Position numbers and translations under genes: made by a program
Notes under the pieces: model-generated
Databases searched by the model: none
What the model was told of the DNA's origin: nothing
What the model saw: the letters and a program-made list of their open reading frames with translations, nothing else
DNA from: Rhynchopus euleeides
Taxonomy: Eukaryota; Euglenozoa; Diplonemea; Diplonemida; Diplonemidae
Direction of reading: 5' to 3'
NCBI GenBank assembly: GCA_963210315.1
Contig: OY723301.1
Location: forward strand, 434,001 to 498,000
DNA: 64,000 nucleotides
Part shown: piece after piece, positions 54,406 through 64,000 of the stretch
Layout of the letters: each line of letters starts with the position of its first letter
Position numbering within the stretch: the first letter of the stretch is position 1

Positions 54406-55123
54406 TAACACCGCATTTTTTCAAATCCTCTAATTAGTACTCCACACGAGAGCGGGCACTGCTGGATCTGCCACTTTCTGAAAGTGTCTGCGGAGAGAAA
54501 AGAGAAGAAGAAGAAGGGGAAGGAGAGAGCGGGCATCCCTTCAATCCCCCAACAGCAAAAGGGAGGGAAGGCCGCCAAAGAGCACCCACTATTAGGACTG
54601 GGGTCGGGGAGGAGGGGGGTGCAAACCCGCAAAGGAGAAGGGCGGGCGACTCTGCAGCTTTGCTGGAGCGGGGAGGGGTGGGATGGGGGGTGGAGTGTGG
54701 GGCTATTTTTGTGTGTTGTGGTTCTTCCAGCCCACAACCCCTTTCCCACCTCTCTCTCTCTCTCTCTCTCCCCCCTCGCCCTGCTGCGCTTGGGTGGAGC
54801 GCACAGCTTTGTGTGGGCGGTTTCCGACGAGAGGGACGCTCGTGCGCACAAACAAAACCCGGACTCTTTTGCCCAAACAAGTCTGCTTGTCACAGCGGGG
54901 AAAAAAACACCGTCAAAAAACCACACTTCTTACGCCTATGGTAGAAGTGGCTCTGTTCGAAGGAACTAAAAACTGTCTGATGTCTGCAACATTCCGAAAG
55001 GGGAGAGGAAAAATCAGCGGGTATTCGTCGCCTCACGAGAAACACGCCCTGTACACAATAAAAAGGGCGTTGTTTTTTGCGTGGCAGACCGGGTTTAACC
55101 CCAAGAACAAATCATTTTTCTTT
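54406..55123. other. Intergenic, no gene seen
   Basis: CT microsatellite near 54750. Overlapping frames on both strands without domains. Confidence 0.45.
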
Positions 55124-55161
55124 GGGGGCCCTCGCTACCGAGTGAGAAAAAGTGAGAAAAA
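55124..55161 (+). mobile_element. Left-end remnant of the 109-bp miniature element
   Basis: Reads GGGGGCCCTCGCTACC, then gagtgagaaaaagtgag. The right end is lost. Confidence 0.7.
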
Positions 55162-56115
55162 ATGAGCGGAAAAACGCCCAAAAAAAGAGTGTGGGGAGTT
55201 GGGGGGTCCCTAGCCTGGGGAGCGTATTTGGACCCCGATTCTCGAAAAAGACGATCTCGGTGTGGCTCAGATCGAAGGGTTGACTCACAACATGGCGATT
55301 TGGTGCAAATTTCAGAGAAAATCCCACGTGCTACTGCGAACGACGAGACTCGGACGTCCCTGGGGAGGGAACCCCCTGGTCCCACGCATGCAGGTGTGTG
55401 GTCCGAAGAGCCAGTGGTACGGCTGGCCGACACCACAAGTGCAGCTCGTGGCGGTCGGACACAGGAGGCCAGCAGGGGCGCAGTACCGGAGGCACGTGCA
55501 GGGGCCCCTTGGTGGGTGGGTCAAGGCAATCAGTCACGGCGCAACGTGTTCCAGGCGGGCGAGGCTGTCATGGCGTTCGGCACTAACCTTCACCAGGTTT
55601 TTGGTTCCCCACACGGCCGCGACACCCTCTTCGTCTAGAGTGGGTCCGCGACTCGGAGTACAGAGCCGATCCACCCGCACCGATGTCCAACACCGCCGAC
55701 TCCGGGCCACCCTCCAAATCCGCCCGTAGAGGGGCGCTGGAGGACGGCCCGGAGGTCATCGACGCGCTACCTTCACCCCCCTCGCGGTCGGCTTCATGGA
55801 GAAGCTGGTGAAGGCGATGGCGGGGGTGCGGACACCAAGGCCAATGTGGGACATCGGTGCAGGAGACGGTTCCCGCTGCACGGGGAGGCGAAGTGTATTA
55901 AGGGACAACGTCGGAGGGGCTGATCCCCGAGGCGATGGTGCGCCTGGTCAGAAGCGAGCTGAGCGGCGTGGTAGGCCCACCCCGCGCTCACGGAGGCACG
56001 GAGCAGGAAGGAGGCACGGGGGACGGCTACGACGCGAGTACAGCAGGCCGCGAAGCAGGATGGTATCCGTCGTCTACGGGAGAAGCTGCGCCGCCTCAAC
56101 AGGGAGGCCCACAAC
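55162..56115 (+). other. Possible degenerate coding region
   Basis: Short plus-strand stretches with normal composition (MSNTADSGPPSKSARRGALE from 55682; EAMVRLVRSELSGVVG near 55930) lie in different frames. This suggests a decayed gene. No family recognised. Confidence 0.3.
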
Positions 56116-56211
56116 GGGGGCCCTCGCCGAGTGATAAAAAGTGAGAAGTCAGCCATGTTTGGCTGAAAACTGACGACTCGTGACTCACAGTGACTCGGCG
56201 CGAGGACCCCC
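56116..56211. mobile_element. Miniature element, 96-bp variant
   Basis: GGGGGCCCTCGCC ... GCGCGAGGACCCCC with AAC duplicated at 56113-56115 and 56212-56214. The interior matches the 109-bp family except for a short deletion near the left end. Confidence 0.88.
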
Positions 56212-56330
56212 AACGTCCCACGACGCACTGTGGTTCCGGGTTGCTATGGCCCACGCTTACCAGGACAACCGACCGGCAGGGGATGTCCTGTCAATCCCCC
56301 CCGGGACATTGGTGTACTTGGTGGATTCCC

Positions 56331-56690
56331 CCCACGAACGCCTTTAGTCGAGTGGCTTCGCCACGGTCAGGGAGACTTGGAATAGGGAGGAGCGCGCGCG
56401 AGGTTTTTGTTGCTGCTTGGTTGCTGTTGTTTGCTGTGTTGTTTCTCATCACTGTTGCTGCATAGTGCAGTTTCCGCCACGTGCGTTGCACGGTTGGACG
56501 GGGGCGCGACCACCACCACCCTTCATCAGGAAATCGGGTTGTGTGTGCGTTGGTGATCGGCCCCTCTCGCAGATCTTGACTAGTCAGGCTGGCCCCCCTC
56601 CCCTCTCCGGCCCTCTGGGCAAACTATTGCTTTGTTGTGCTTCTCGCGTCGCGCGAAGATACTTGCTCCACACTATTCACTAAATCTCCG
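56331..56690 (+). pseudogene. Copy A of the 57-kb gene unit with its coding part deleted
   Basis: Matches 57176-58030 but jumps from cggcccctctcgc at 56558-56570, the word that occurs twice (57407-57419 and 57902-57914) in copy B, removing 495 bp including the start codon. This is deletion between 13-bp direct repeats. Confidence 0.8.
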
Positions 56691-57180
56691 ATTCCCCCCG
56701 ATTCCCCCCAGCACATTCGTGTACTTGGCGGATTCCCCCCGATTCCCCCCAGTACATAGTCATACTTGGCGGATTTCCCCCGATTGCCCCCAGCGCATAG
56801 TCATGCTTGGCGGATTCCCCCCGATTCCCCCCAGAACATAGTCAGGCTTGGCGGATTTCCCCCGATTCCCCCCAGTACATTCGTGTACTTGGCGGATTCC
56901 CCCCGATTCCCCCCAGTACATTGTCGTACTTGGACGATTCCCCCCGATTTCCCCCAGTACATTGTCATACTTGGACGATTCCCCCCGATTTCCCCCAGTA
57001 CATTGTCATACTTGGACGATTCCCCCCGATTCCCCCCAGTACATTGTCGTACTTGGACAATTCCCCCCGATTTCCCCCAGTACATTGTCATACTTGGACG
57101 ATTCCCCCCGATTCCCCCCAGTACATTGTCGTACTTGGACGATTCCCCCCAGTACATTGTCGTACTTGGACGATTCCCCC
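56690..57180 (+). repeat. 41-bp minisatellite array, orientation 1
   Basis: Units of gattccccccgattcccccc + agtacattgtcgtacttggac, about 12, with some variants (ggcggatt for gacgatt). Because 41 is not divisible by 3 and the unit has no stop, all three frames are open; the resulting ORFs are artefacts. Confidence 0.92.
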
Positions 57181-57448
57181 TACGAACGACTTTAGTCGAG
57201 TGGCTTCGCCACGGTAAGGGAGATTTAGAATAGGGAGGAGCGGCGCGCGCGAGCTTTCTGTTGCTGTTTGCTTGCTGTTTTTGCTGTGTTGTTTCTCATC
57301 ACTGTTGCTGCATAGTGCAGTTCCGCCACGTGCGTTGCACGGTTGGACGGGGGCGCGACCACCACCACCCTTCATCAGGACATCGGGTTGTGTGTGCGTT
57401 GGTGCTCGGCCCCTCTCGCCTTTTAAACACCCGCACACACACACAACA

Positions 57449-58027
57449 ATGACAGAGTGCAAGACTCTGGCCGAGCTGGAGGCGCACCTGGAGGGGGGGA
57501 AAGGGCAGTCGTACGACTGGTCCCCCCCGACCGCGCAGCTCGCGGCGGTGAACGTCGACGTGGTGCAGGCGGGCCTCGTCCGGCAGAAGGTGCCGTACCC
57601 CGCCCTCCTCGGCACCCTGAGGAGCTTGCTCGCGGAGGCTGCGACGAAGAACATCGCGCAGGACCGCATCCTCCCGTCGGCCCTGGACGCGCTCGTCCAG
57701 GGGGTCGGCGACTGGTCGGGGATCGCGCTGGTGAGGCTGCTGGCGACGGTGCAGCTGTGCACGGGGCGGCTGGGGCAGGTGGAGTCGGTGGCGCGCCTCC
57801 GCGGGGAGTCCACGGCCCCGGTGGCCTCCTCCTCGGTGGCCCCCCAGCAGCCGGCGGCGGGTGGGGGCATGGGCGAGGTGATCGCCCTGATGCACCAGCA
57901 GCGGCCCCTCTCGCAGATCTTGACTAGGCAGGCTGTCCCCCCTCCCCTCTCCGGCCCTCTGGGCAAATTATTGCTTTGTTGTGCTTCTCGCGTCGCGCGA
58001 AGATACTTGCTCCGCACTATTCACTAA
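57449..58027 (+). CDS. Hypothetical protein, 192 residues (copy B)
   Basis: ATG in acaacaATGacag, preceded by a TTTTAAA element at 57420. The protein is helix-rich with balanced codon use (MTECKTLAELEAHLEGG, VPYPALLGTLRSLLAEAATK, SALDALVQGVGDWSGIALVR), then an Ala/Ser/Pro linker and a basic tail (LLLCCASRVARRYLLRTIH) reading into the flanking repeat. No family recognised. The gene sits between minisatellite arrays and has a deleted sibling at 56331-56690, so it may belong to a mobile or amplified unit. Confidence 0.5.
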   Translation: MTECKTLAELEAHLEGGKGQSYDWSPPTAQLAAVNVDVVQAGLVRQKVPYPALLGTLRSLLAEAATKNIAQDRILPSALDALVQGVGDWSGIALVRLLATVQLCTGRLGQVESVARLRGESTAPVASSSVAPQQPAAGGGMGEVIALMHQQRPLSQILTRQAVPPPLSGPLGKLLLCCASRVARRYLLRTIH

Positions 58028-58035
58028 ATCTCCCG

Positions 58036-58905
58036 ATTCCCCCCAGTACACAGTCATACTTGGCGGATTTCCCCCAATTCCCCCCAGCACGGGGGAATCC
58101 GCTAAGTACGACTATGTACTGGGGGGAATCGGGGGGAATCGTCCAAGTATGACAATGTACTGGGGGGAATCGGGGGGAATCGTCCAAGTACGACAATGTA
58201 CTGGGGGGAATCGGGGGGAATCGTCCAAGTATGACAATGTACTGGGGGGAATCGGGGAGAATCGTCCAAGTATGACAATGTACTGGGGGGAATCGGGGGG
58301 AATCGTCCAAGTATAACAATGTACTGGGGGGAATCGGGGGGAATCGTCCAAGTATGACAATGTACTGGGGGGAATCGGGGGGAATCGTCCAAGTATGACA
58401 ATGTACTGGGGGGAATCGGGGGGAATCGTCCAAGTACGACAATGTACTGGGGGGAATCGGGGGGAATCGTCCAAGTACGACACTGTACTGGGGGGAATCG
58501 GGGGGAATCGTCCAAGTACGACAATGTACTGGGGGGAATCGGGGGGAATCGTCCAAGTACGACAATGTACTGGGGGAAATCGGGGGGAATCGTCCAAGTA
58601 CGACAATGTACTGGGGGGAATCGGGGGGAATCGTCCAAGTACGACAATGTACTGGGGGGAATCGGGGGGAATCGTCCAAGTATGACAATGTACTGGGGGA
58701 AATCGGGGGGAATCGTCCAAGTACGACACTGTACTGGGGGGAATCGGGGGGAATCGTCCAAGTATGACAATGTACTGGGGGGAATCGGGGGGAATCGTCC
58801 AAGTACGACAATGTACTGGGGGGAATCGGGGGGAATCGTCCAAGTACGACAGTGTACTGGGGGGAATCGGGGGGAATCAACCAAGTACACTAATTTGCTG
58901 GGGGG
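58036..58905 (-). repeat. 41-bp minisatellite array, orientation 2
   Basis: About 20 units of gtccaagtacgacaatgtac + tggggggaatcggggggaatc, the reverse complement of the array at 56690-57180. Variation is confined mainly to cgac/tgac, caat/cact/cagt, and one ggaga. Minus-strand ORFs of 243-287 codons are produced by the repeat alone. Confidence 0.92.
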
Positions 58906-58943
58906 AATCGGGGAGTGCCCCTACAGGAGGTGGGGACCACTGT

Positions 58944-59184
58944 GAGTCACTACGAGTCACGTGACTGGTAGCGAGGCCGGTCTGGACCTCTGGGTGGAAT
59001 TTTCTCATATTGTGCCAAGTCCCCACCCGGAGTTCCAGACCGGCCTCGCTACCAGTCAAGTGACTCGTAGTGACTCGTAGTCAGCCAAAAACCTGAAAAT
59101 TCACCCTTCTCCCCAGGCCAGCCAAAAAAGCCCCCTGACTCACTGACGAGCCGTGACGACCCGTGACTGGTAGCGAGGGCCCCC
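58944..59184. repeat. Long hairpin plus end of a gggggccctcgc-type element
   Basis: 58944-58995 and 59022-59076 are inverted repeats (gagtcactacgagtcac... gaggccggtctgga). The sequence then reaches tagcgagggccccc at 59171-59184, the right terminus of the 109-bp family. This looks like a miniature element with an internal expansion. Confidence 0.7.
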
Positions 59185-60086
59185 TTTGAACTGCTTTTCG
59201 TTTGAGCACACACCCTGTGCCTCAGCTGCTGCGAAGCGGCACTAAAGGCGTGAAATCCTGAGGCAGATCAGTTTCAAGGAAGACTTTTTTTTTGGCGATA
59301 AAACCAGCACCGGGTGCTCACGGGAAGGACAACCATCCGATGCGAACCTCACCAGCCAGATCGTGAAGTGACAGCAAAAGTGGCAGCAAACCAACAACTG
59401 CAGGTGGTTGTTTTGTTGAAAACGCAGACCCCACCCACTCTTTGTGAGCACCGACCCAGTCAGACGAAGCGGTGCTCAAGTGGGGGGGCACGCGGTCCCT
59501 CGCAGGGGGTGCCACAAGATCCGGCTGAATAAGGCACCGAAAAAGCCTTTTTTTCCCACAGTTGGCTCCCCCCGGTTTTGTCAAAGAATAACCCTCACCC
59601 CCAACCACGCAGCTCAACCCCGGCCAGTGCGCGGTTTGTTTGCCCTAGAGCTTTGTTGTTTGTGTAGTTCATGTTACAGTGCTAAGAGCCCGTAGAAGCA
59701 AAAGTAGAACCTGCTGCGCTAGCCCCACCAAGCAGCCACAGTACGACAGGACGCGCGCAGGCACCGGGCCCCCTCTCCTAAAAAAAAAACCCCCAACCAA
59801 GGAATCTAACAAGAAGAGGCAAAAAAAATAAGGTTTCTTTGGCGCATGACAACCAGAAGGTTTTCTTTTGCACCCATCAAAATACCAAGACACGGCAAAA
59901 TCCTTGTTATTGGAAGACTGGGGGCGGGGGGGCGGGGCGCAGCCCGGGGGGTGCTTGCGTCAAGCCAGACCAACCCCACCCCCCTCACTCAACTGAAGGG
60001 CCAGCATCCGGGACCTAGTGAGAGGCAGGGAGGAGGGAGAAGGGGGAAACCAAAGGAACCATGGGCTCGCTTGAAGGAAAGACTAA
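59185..60086. other. Intergenic region with shared module at 59692-59775
   Basis: No gene. 59692-59775 (complement: gtcctgtcgtactgtggctg, gcagcaggttctactttt) matches parts of the O interior and the P interior. 59355-59480 resembles 37610-37740. Confidence 0.5.
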
Positions 60087-60588
60087 GGAGGATCCTTGAA
60101 ATCGGTAGTGGACAGTAGCGGACAGGGCGGACATTTCCTTGTGGAAAAAGTGCCCGAAAAAAAAATTCGAAAAGGTCCCCCTTACAGAATTCGCCTTTTT
60201 TCAAAAAATCGGAAAATTTCGGACCGCAATTTGTACCCAAGAAAGTGCCGAATTTTCGGACTTGGTCCGATTTGAACGATTTCCGTGCCTCTTGCAACCC
60301 CCATGAGGGGGGGCTGCTGTTTCGGGTTCTTCCGGTGGTACATGCTGGGGTGTCAGGACAGGGAATCCTGCTCGCTGTACCCGGTGATCCCTGACGCAGC
60401 CAGGAAGTGGAGAGCCTTGGAACCCTGGTTGAGGCCTGTAACACCCGGCCTTCCTGCCACTTCTGGCATTGTGGAGTGGTGGAGTGATATGGAGAAGGTT
60501 CTCTCTCCGTCCGGTCGAGCACAACCGTCCTCTCCAGCCAGGGGCCATCTACTTTCCAAACAAGGGCCAGGAACATGCTCAAACAAAC

Positions 60589-60906
60589 TACCGTATACGT
60601 AAATATTTTGGAACGTAAATATTATGGAACGTAAATATTATGGAACGCTGGTGGGTTGGCGTTCCAGATTTTTTTCGTTCCATAATATTTACAGGGCTTT
60701 CTGCGACTCGGGGACTTGGACCAGGTGATCGGACGGCGTACAGAGTCCCTGACGAGACCTACTCGTGCACTTTTCGCGCGATTCCTGACGCAAGCCGTCC
60801 TCACCACCGAGTGGCCCAACTGGCCCTGTAAATATTTTGGAACGTAAATATTATGGAACGGACCGGCCAAAAATGGGCCCGTTCCATAATATTTACGTAT
60901 ACGGTA
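60589..60906 (-). mobile_element. N element, copy 7 (inverted, 318 bp)
   Basis: TACCGTATAC...GTATACGGTA inserted where V copy 1 reads aaacaaaccaattgatc near 41921. Confidence 0.88.
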
Positions 60907-61516
60907 ATTGATCAGAAAATCTGGCTAGCCGTGGAATCATTGAGCAAAATTTGGGGAGTGATTGGTGCCCCATTGCTGCATATGACATGTCCATTTTTGA
61001 CGATTTTTGGGCAGAATTTGGTGCGTGGGACCTTTCGATTTTCATGAATTTTTCGGAATTTCGTGGGGACCGGTACCCCATTTGAGGGCCAAAAATCTCA
61101 TTTCCGAGGCCTGGGAATGGTCGCAGTGGCCTCAGATGTCCAAAAACGTTCAATTGACCTCTCCTCGAAAAAAAATTCGAAAGGTCCCCCCTACTGGCAC
61201 CCCGGATTAGGACATGTCTCTGGGGGTGTCCGGGGGGCATTTTTGGCCCATTTTTGGCTGGGGAAAATGGGCCATTTTTCACGATTTTTTCGGTTTTTTG
61301 TCCGGACCGGCACCGCATTTGAGGGGCCAAAATCTGATTTCCGAGGCCCGGGAATGGTCGCAGTGGCTTCATTTGGCCAAAAACGTTCAATTTACCCTTC
61401 TCCAAAAAAAATTCGAAAGGGTCCCCCTACAAATCGCCGGTCTTAGGAGCAAAAAATTTGGGCACCCAGATTTCAAAAAATTTCAAACTATTTTCTGGAC
61501 CAAAAATCAAACTATT

Positions 61517-63198
61517 CATAGTGTCATAACGGCCGTCATGGAGGGAGTGGATTTTCTGAGAATTCACTACCTCAGTTCCCGCTACCGAAATATAAAAACG
61601 GCCGTTTTCATGTTTTGTTGGCGAAAAAACGGCCGTTTTTTTCCCCCTCCTATTTTCCTTTGGAGATTCGCCTCCTGCTTACCGTACCGAGCTGAGGAAA
61701 CACACTTGACAACTCCCTGTTGCCTGCACATGACATTGGGCACTGCGATTCTCTGTCGACTGTACAAAGAAAAATGGCTTCCGCCCTGCCTGTCGCTCGA
61801 CAAGCAGCAGACACCCGAGAGCAGAGAGGAGTGTAGCAGCCCGGTTCGCCCCCGGGTTGTCCCAGAAATCCAGCACACCCTCGGAACGTGGTGGCCTAGT
61901 CGTAGATCACCCAGGCCCCGCTCGTGACCTCCCCGAAACAGAGGGGAGGTGGCACCGGGGTTCTGACACCCCTACGACCCATGCGGCCGTACGCGCTCGG
62001 GCACAGACGGCGGACCGCAAACCAGAAGGACTTCCCTGATTCCGTGCCGTCCCACCTTCTGCGCAGCTGCGGTCGCCAGCCCAGGCCAGCTCCCCTGCCA
62101 GGGGCACTGGGGGGTCGTACTTCCCCACCTCAGACACTTTCTCGATGACATTCTCAATGTCGGTGTACACTGCATCGACAGGGGCACGCCGTTGGCACAC
62201 CCAGCTGCGCATCGCAGTACTTCTGGAGCAGCGATGCGAGGGGTGCCGTCAGGCGGACGGCGGCCTGCAGGTGGGACTCGAGCCCAGCGATTTCGTGGGC
62301 ATCTCTGCCAACCGCAGAAGCAACGCACACGTAGCAGGGCCGCTGTCCTGCAGCGGGCCCGGAAGATTGTATGAATGCCCGGGGACGTGGTGCAAGGTGC
62401 AGATCCACTCAAGCGGTGCAGGTAGTGTGTGTCGGAGAGAAGCGGGATCGCACGGCCGGTGGTGCCGTCTTGCTCGCCTGCTTCTCCCTCTCAGCTGCGT
62501 CAGAGATGTGGCACAGCACATCCTTCAGCGCCAGTGCGGTCGTGAACCCATCCAGCTGGTGCTGCATATTGCCCGGGATGATCGCCCGTGCCTTCGGGAA
62601 TAAATCAGCGAAGGCGGTGTCCTTCTCAGCCGGGGTGCTGTCGCCGATATCAAGGGAAAGCTCTGTCGGAAGAGCCCTGATGCCAGTGAGCGACACCCAC
62701 CTCTGCCTGCACGGTCATCCACGACACACGTGCCTAGATTGGCCGCAACCATGTTCAGCCCCTCCTCGGGACACACTTCTTGACAGCATCATGCACCATG
62801 CCAGCCGGTGATCCGGTGAACAACGCACCCCGGGCGATCCGAAGTTGCAAGCCTGCCACTGAGGGTATCGCACTCCGACAGCGCCAGCTGTTTCCCTGGC
62901 TCTGCACTTTCAACGCTGCGTTCTTCTTCTTCTTGATATGGCGCGGTCCGTCAAAGTGGTCCACGAAGTCTGAACTCTTCGCATCATACTTGAAGGCGCG
63001 CTCACAATGCTTGCTGCAGGGTATCCCTTGCAGTGGGGAGGCACTCCTGGTGGTGGGATCTCGCCTGCTGACCCACGCCCCATACAAAATTCCCAGGTAA
63101 AAAAAACGGCCGTTTTTTAAAATGCTGAAAATCAGCGGCCGTTTTTGCAAGTCCACAAAATACAAGGGATTTTTTAAAACGGCCGCTATGCAACCATG
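61517..63198 (-). mobile_element. Element T (1.68 kb) inserted in V copy 2
   Basis: V copy 1 reads caaactattgaggtcctgg without interruption. Here ACTATT is duplicated at 61511-61516 and 63199-63204, a 6-bp TSD. The ends CATAGTGTCATAACGGCCGT and CATGGTTGCATAGCGGCCGT (inverted) match at 16 of 20 positions. aaaacggccgtttt words are repeated near both ends, as subterminal transposase sites often are. Confidence 0.82.
61907..63100 (-). pseudogene. Decayed transposase-like gene of element T
   Basis: The minus-strand reading changes frame several times. The first part has PCSKHCERAFKYDAKSSDFV followed by DHFDGPRHIKKKK, a C-x3-C ... H-x4-H arrangement like a BED-type finger. Later parts include FPKARAIIPGNMQHQLDGFT, LKDVLCHISDAAEREKQ, LQAAVRLTAPLASLLQKYCD and DIENVIEKVSEVGKYDPP. 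Together these suggest one ~380-residue coding region broken by frameshifts. A hAT-like origin is possible but the 6-bp TSD argues against it; the family is unassigned. Confidence 0.45.
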
Positions 63199-63397
63199 AC
63201 TATTGAGGTCCTGGCCGGACATGTCCGGGGGGGGGGTCAAAATTGGATTTCCCGAATTTCCGGGTCCGGACATGTCCGCCCGGACATCCGGACACCAGAA
63301 AATGTCCGCCCGGACATGTCCGCCCTGTCCGGGGCGGACATTTCTGGATGTCCGGATGTCCGGGCGGACATGTCCGGGCGGGAAATTCGGGAAATGT

Positions 63398-63399
<2 letters not shown>

Positions 63400-63432
<33 letters not shown>
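63400..63432 (+). repeat. 33-base G homopolymer
   Basis: Uninterrupted run of G inside V copy 2, at the position where V copy 1 received two TACATG elements. Confidence 0.95.
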
Positions 63433-63433
<1 letters not shown>

Positions 63434-63561
63434 CAAAATTGGACCCGGACATCCGGACACCCGGATTTCCGGGTCCGGGCATGTCCGCCCTGAAATCGCC
63501 TAAGGGGCCGGGGGAAATCCAGGAAATTCGGGAAATCCAGGAATATGAAGAATCCTCCTAA

Positions 63562-63913
63562 GACAAGGGAGTATAAAAGGCCTCCGCACACGGCGACAAC
63601 ACATCAGCCCTCTTGAAAAGCTGTGTGCTGGGGGGTGGGGTGGGGAATGTTACGTGTCAGTCCAGCGGGGGCACAGGAGGGTGTGGGGGGGGGGTTTGGG
63701 TGACTTGCCGTTGTGTGCGAATTCTCAGCTCAAAGGCAGGGGTGGGTTGAGTTGTGGGCTTGGCTTCAGACCTGCAGAACAGATAAGCCCGCGCCCCCCC
63801 TCCCCCCTCCCCCCAACTTGCCGGCTTTTTTTCGGAAAACCCTCAGAAAGGCCTCGAGTGACTGTGGCCGGAAGGTCTCGCGATGACACCGGGCATTCGA
63901 TCTGTTTACCATT
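63562..63913. other. Intergenic, no gene seen
   Basis: Begins agacaagggagtataaaagg, which includes a TATA-like word (63572-63580) that could mark a promoter. No ORF follows with a recognisable domain inside the window. Confidence 0.35.
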
Positions 63914-64000
63914 GGGGGCCCTCGCTACCAAGTGTGACTGAGTGAGAAAAAGTGAGAAGTCAGCCATGTTTGGCTGACAACTGACGACTCGTGACTCACA
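63914..64000. mobile_element. 109-bp miniature element, cut by the window end
   Basis: Identical to 493-601 as far as it goes (87 bp). ATT precedes it, the expected left half of its TSD. Confidence 0.9.

Larger units (their letters stand above)
60087..63558 (+). mobile_element. Element V, copy 2
   Basis: GGAGGATCCTTG at 60087 to AAGAATCCTCC at 63558, flanked by TAA at 60084-60086 and 63559-63561. Contains an N insertion and element T. It has an extra ~95 bp near 61100-61190 relative to copy 1. Confidence 0.85.

Noticed and set aside
58017..58890. Three overlapping minus-strand ORFs of 243-287 codons
   Set aside because: They are the three frames of the 41-bp minisatellite, which has no stop codon in any frame; the peptides are circular permutations of one another.
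56690..58905. CRISPR-like array
   Set aside because: The 41-bp units are contiguous tandem repeats without unique spacers, and the context is eukaryotic transposon-rich DNA.
1..64000. Bacterial or viral origin of the window
   Set aside because: There are no operons, ribosome-binding sites, dense genes or viral hallmark genes; transposon classes, TSDs and the TATA promoter fit a eukaryotic nuclear genome.

Overview
The window reads as nuclear DNA of a GC-rich unicellular eukaryote (an alga or other protist). The evidence is a TATA-driven secreted protein gene, hAT-like and other terminal-inverted-repeat (TIR) transposons with target-site duplications (TSDs), non-LTR retroelements with RNase H, and a tyrosine-recombinase (YR) retroelement. 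I see no operons, prokaryotic signals, rRNA, tRNA or CRISPR array. The lineage cannot be fixed from sequence alone.

Only one ordinary host gene is convincing: an intronless minus-strand gene (9442-11427) for a secreted protein with two CBM1-like cysteine modules and four PLAT-like repeats. Most of the rest is mobile DNA, long poly-G runs, minisatellites and foldback sequence.

Layout. 1-9.4 kb: G-rich low-complexity DNA, one 109-bp miniature element, a foldback element (3.25-4.4 kb) and two GC-hairpin repeats. 9.4-11.5 kb: the secreted-protein gene. 12.3-17.5 kb: two hAT-like non-autonomous elements (family P) around a 5'-truncated non-LTR element. 17.6-25.3 kb: a TACATG palindrome element split by a 6.7-kb element that carries gag-like, tyrosine recombinase and RT/RNase H ORFs with split direct repeats. 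25.3-26.5 kb: second foldback copy. 26.7-27.6 kb: ~190-bp satellite. 28-29.5 kb: decayed paralogue of the ORFs of element U. 29.7-33.4 kb: P copy 3, a second non-LTR fragment and repeat R3. 36-37.2 kb: P copy 4. 40.5-53.2 kb: a nested stack, TACATG element > element V > element U (zinc-finger ORFs) and two further TACATG elements holding N and O insertions plus a 1.76-kb tandem duplication. 53.4-54.4 kb: a small TIR element with two ORFs. 56.3-58.9 kb: a gene copy and its deleted sibling among 41-bp minisatellite arrays of opposite orientation. 60.1-63.6 kb: second V copy, holding N and a transposase-like pseudogene element (T). The window ends inside another miniature element.

The repeat copies serve as empty-site references for one another, so many boundaries and TSDs can be read directly. 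The strongest candidates for undescribed biology are element U and its paralogue at 28-29.5 kb, and the YR retroelement in which the recombinase ORF lies 5' of the RT.
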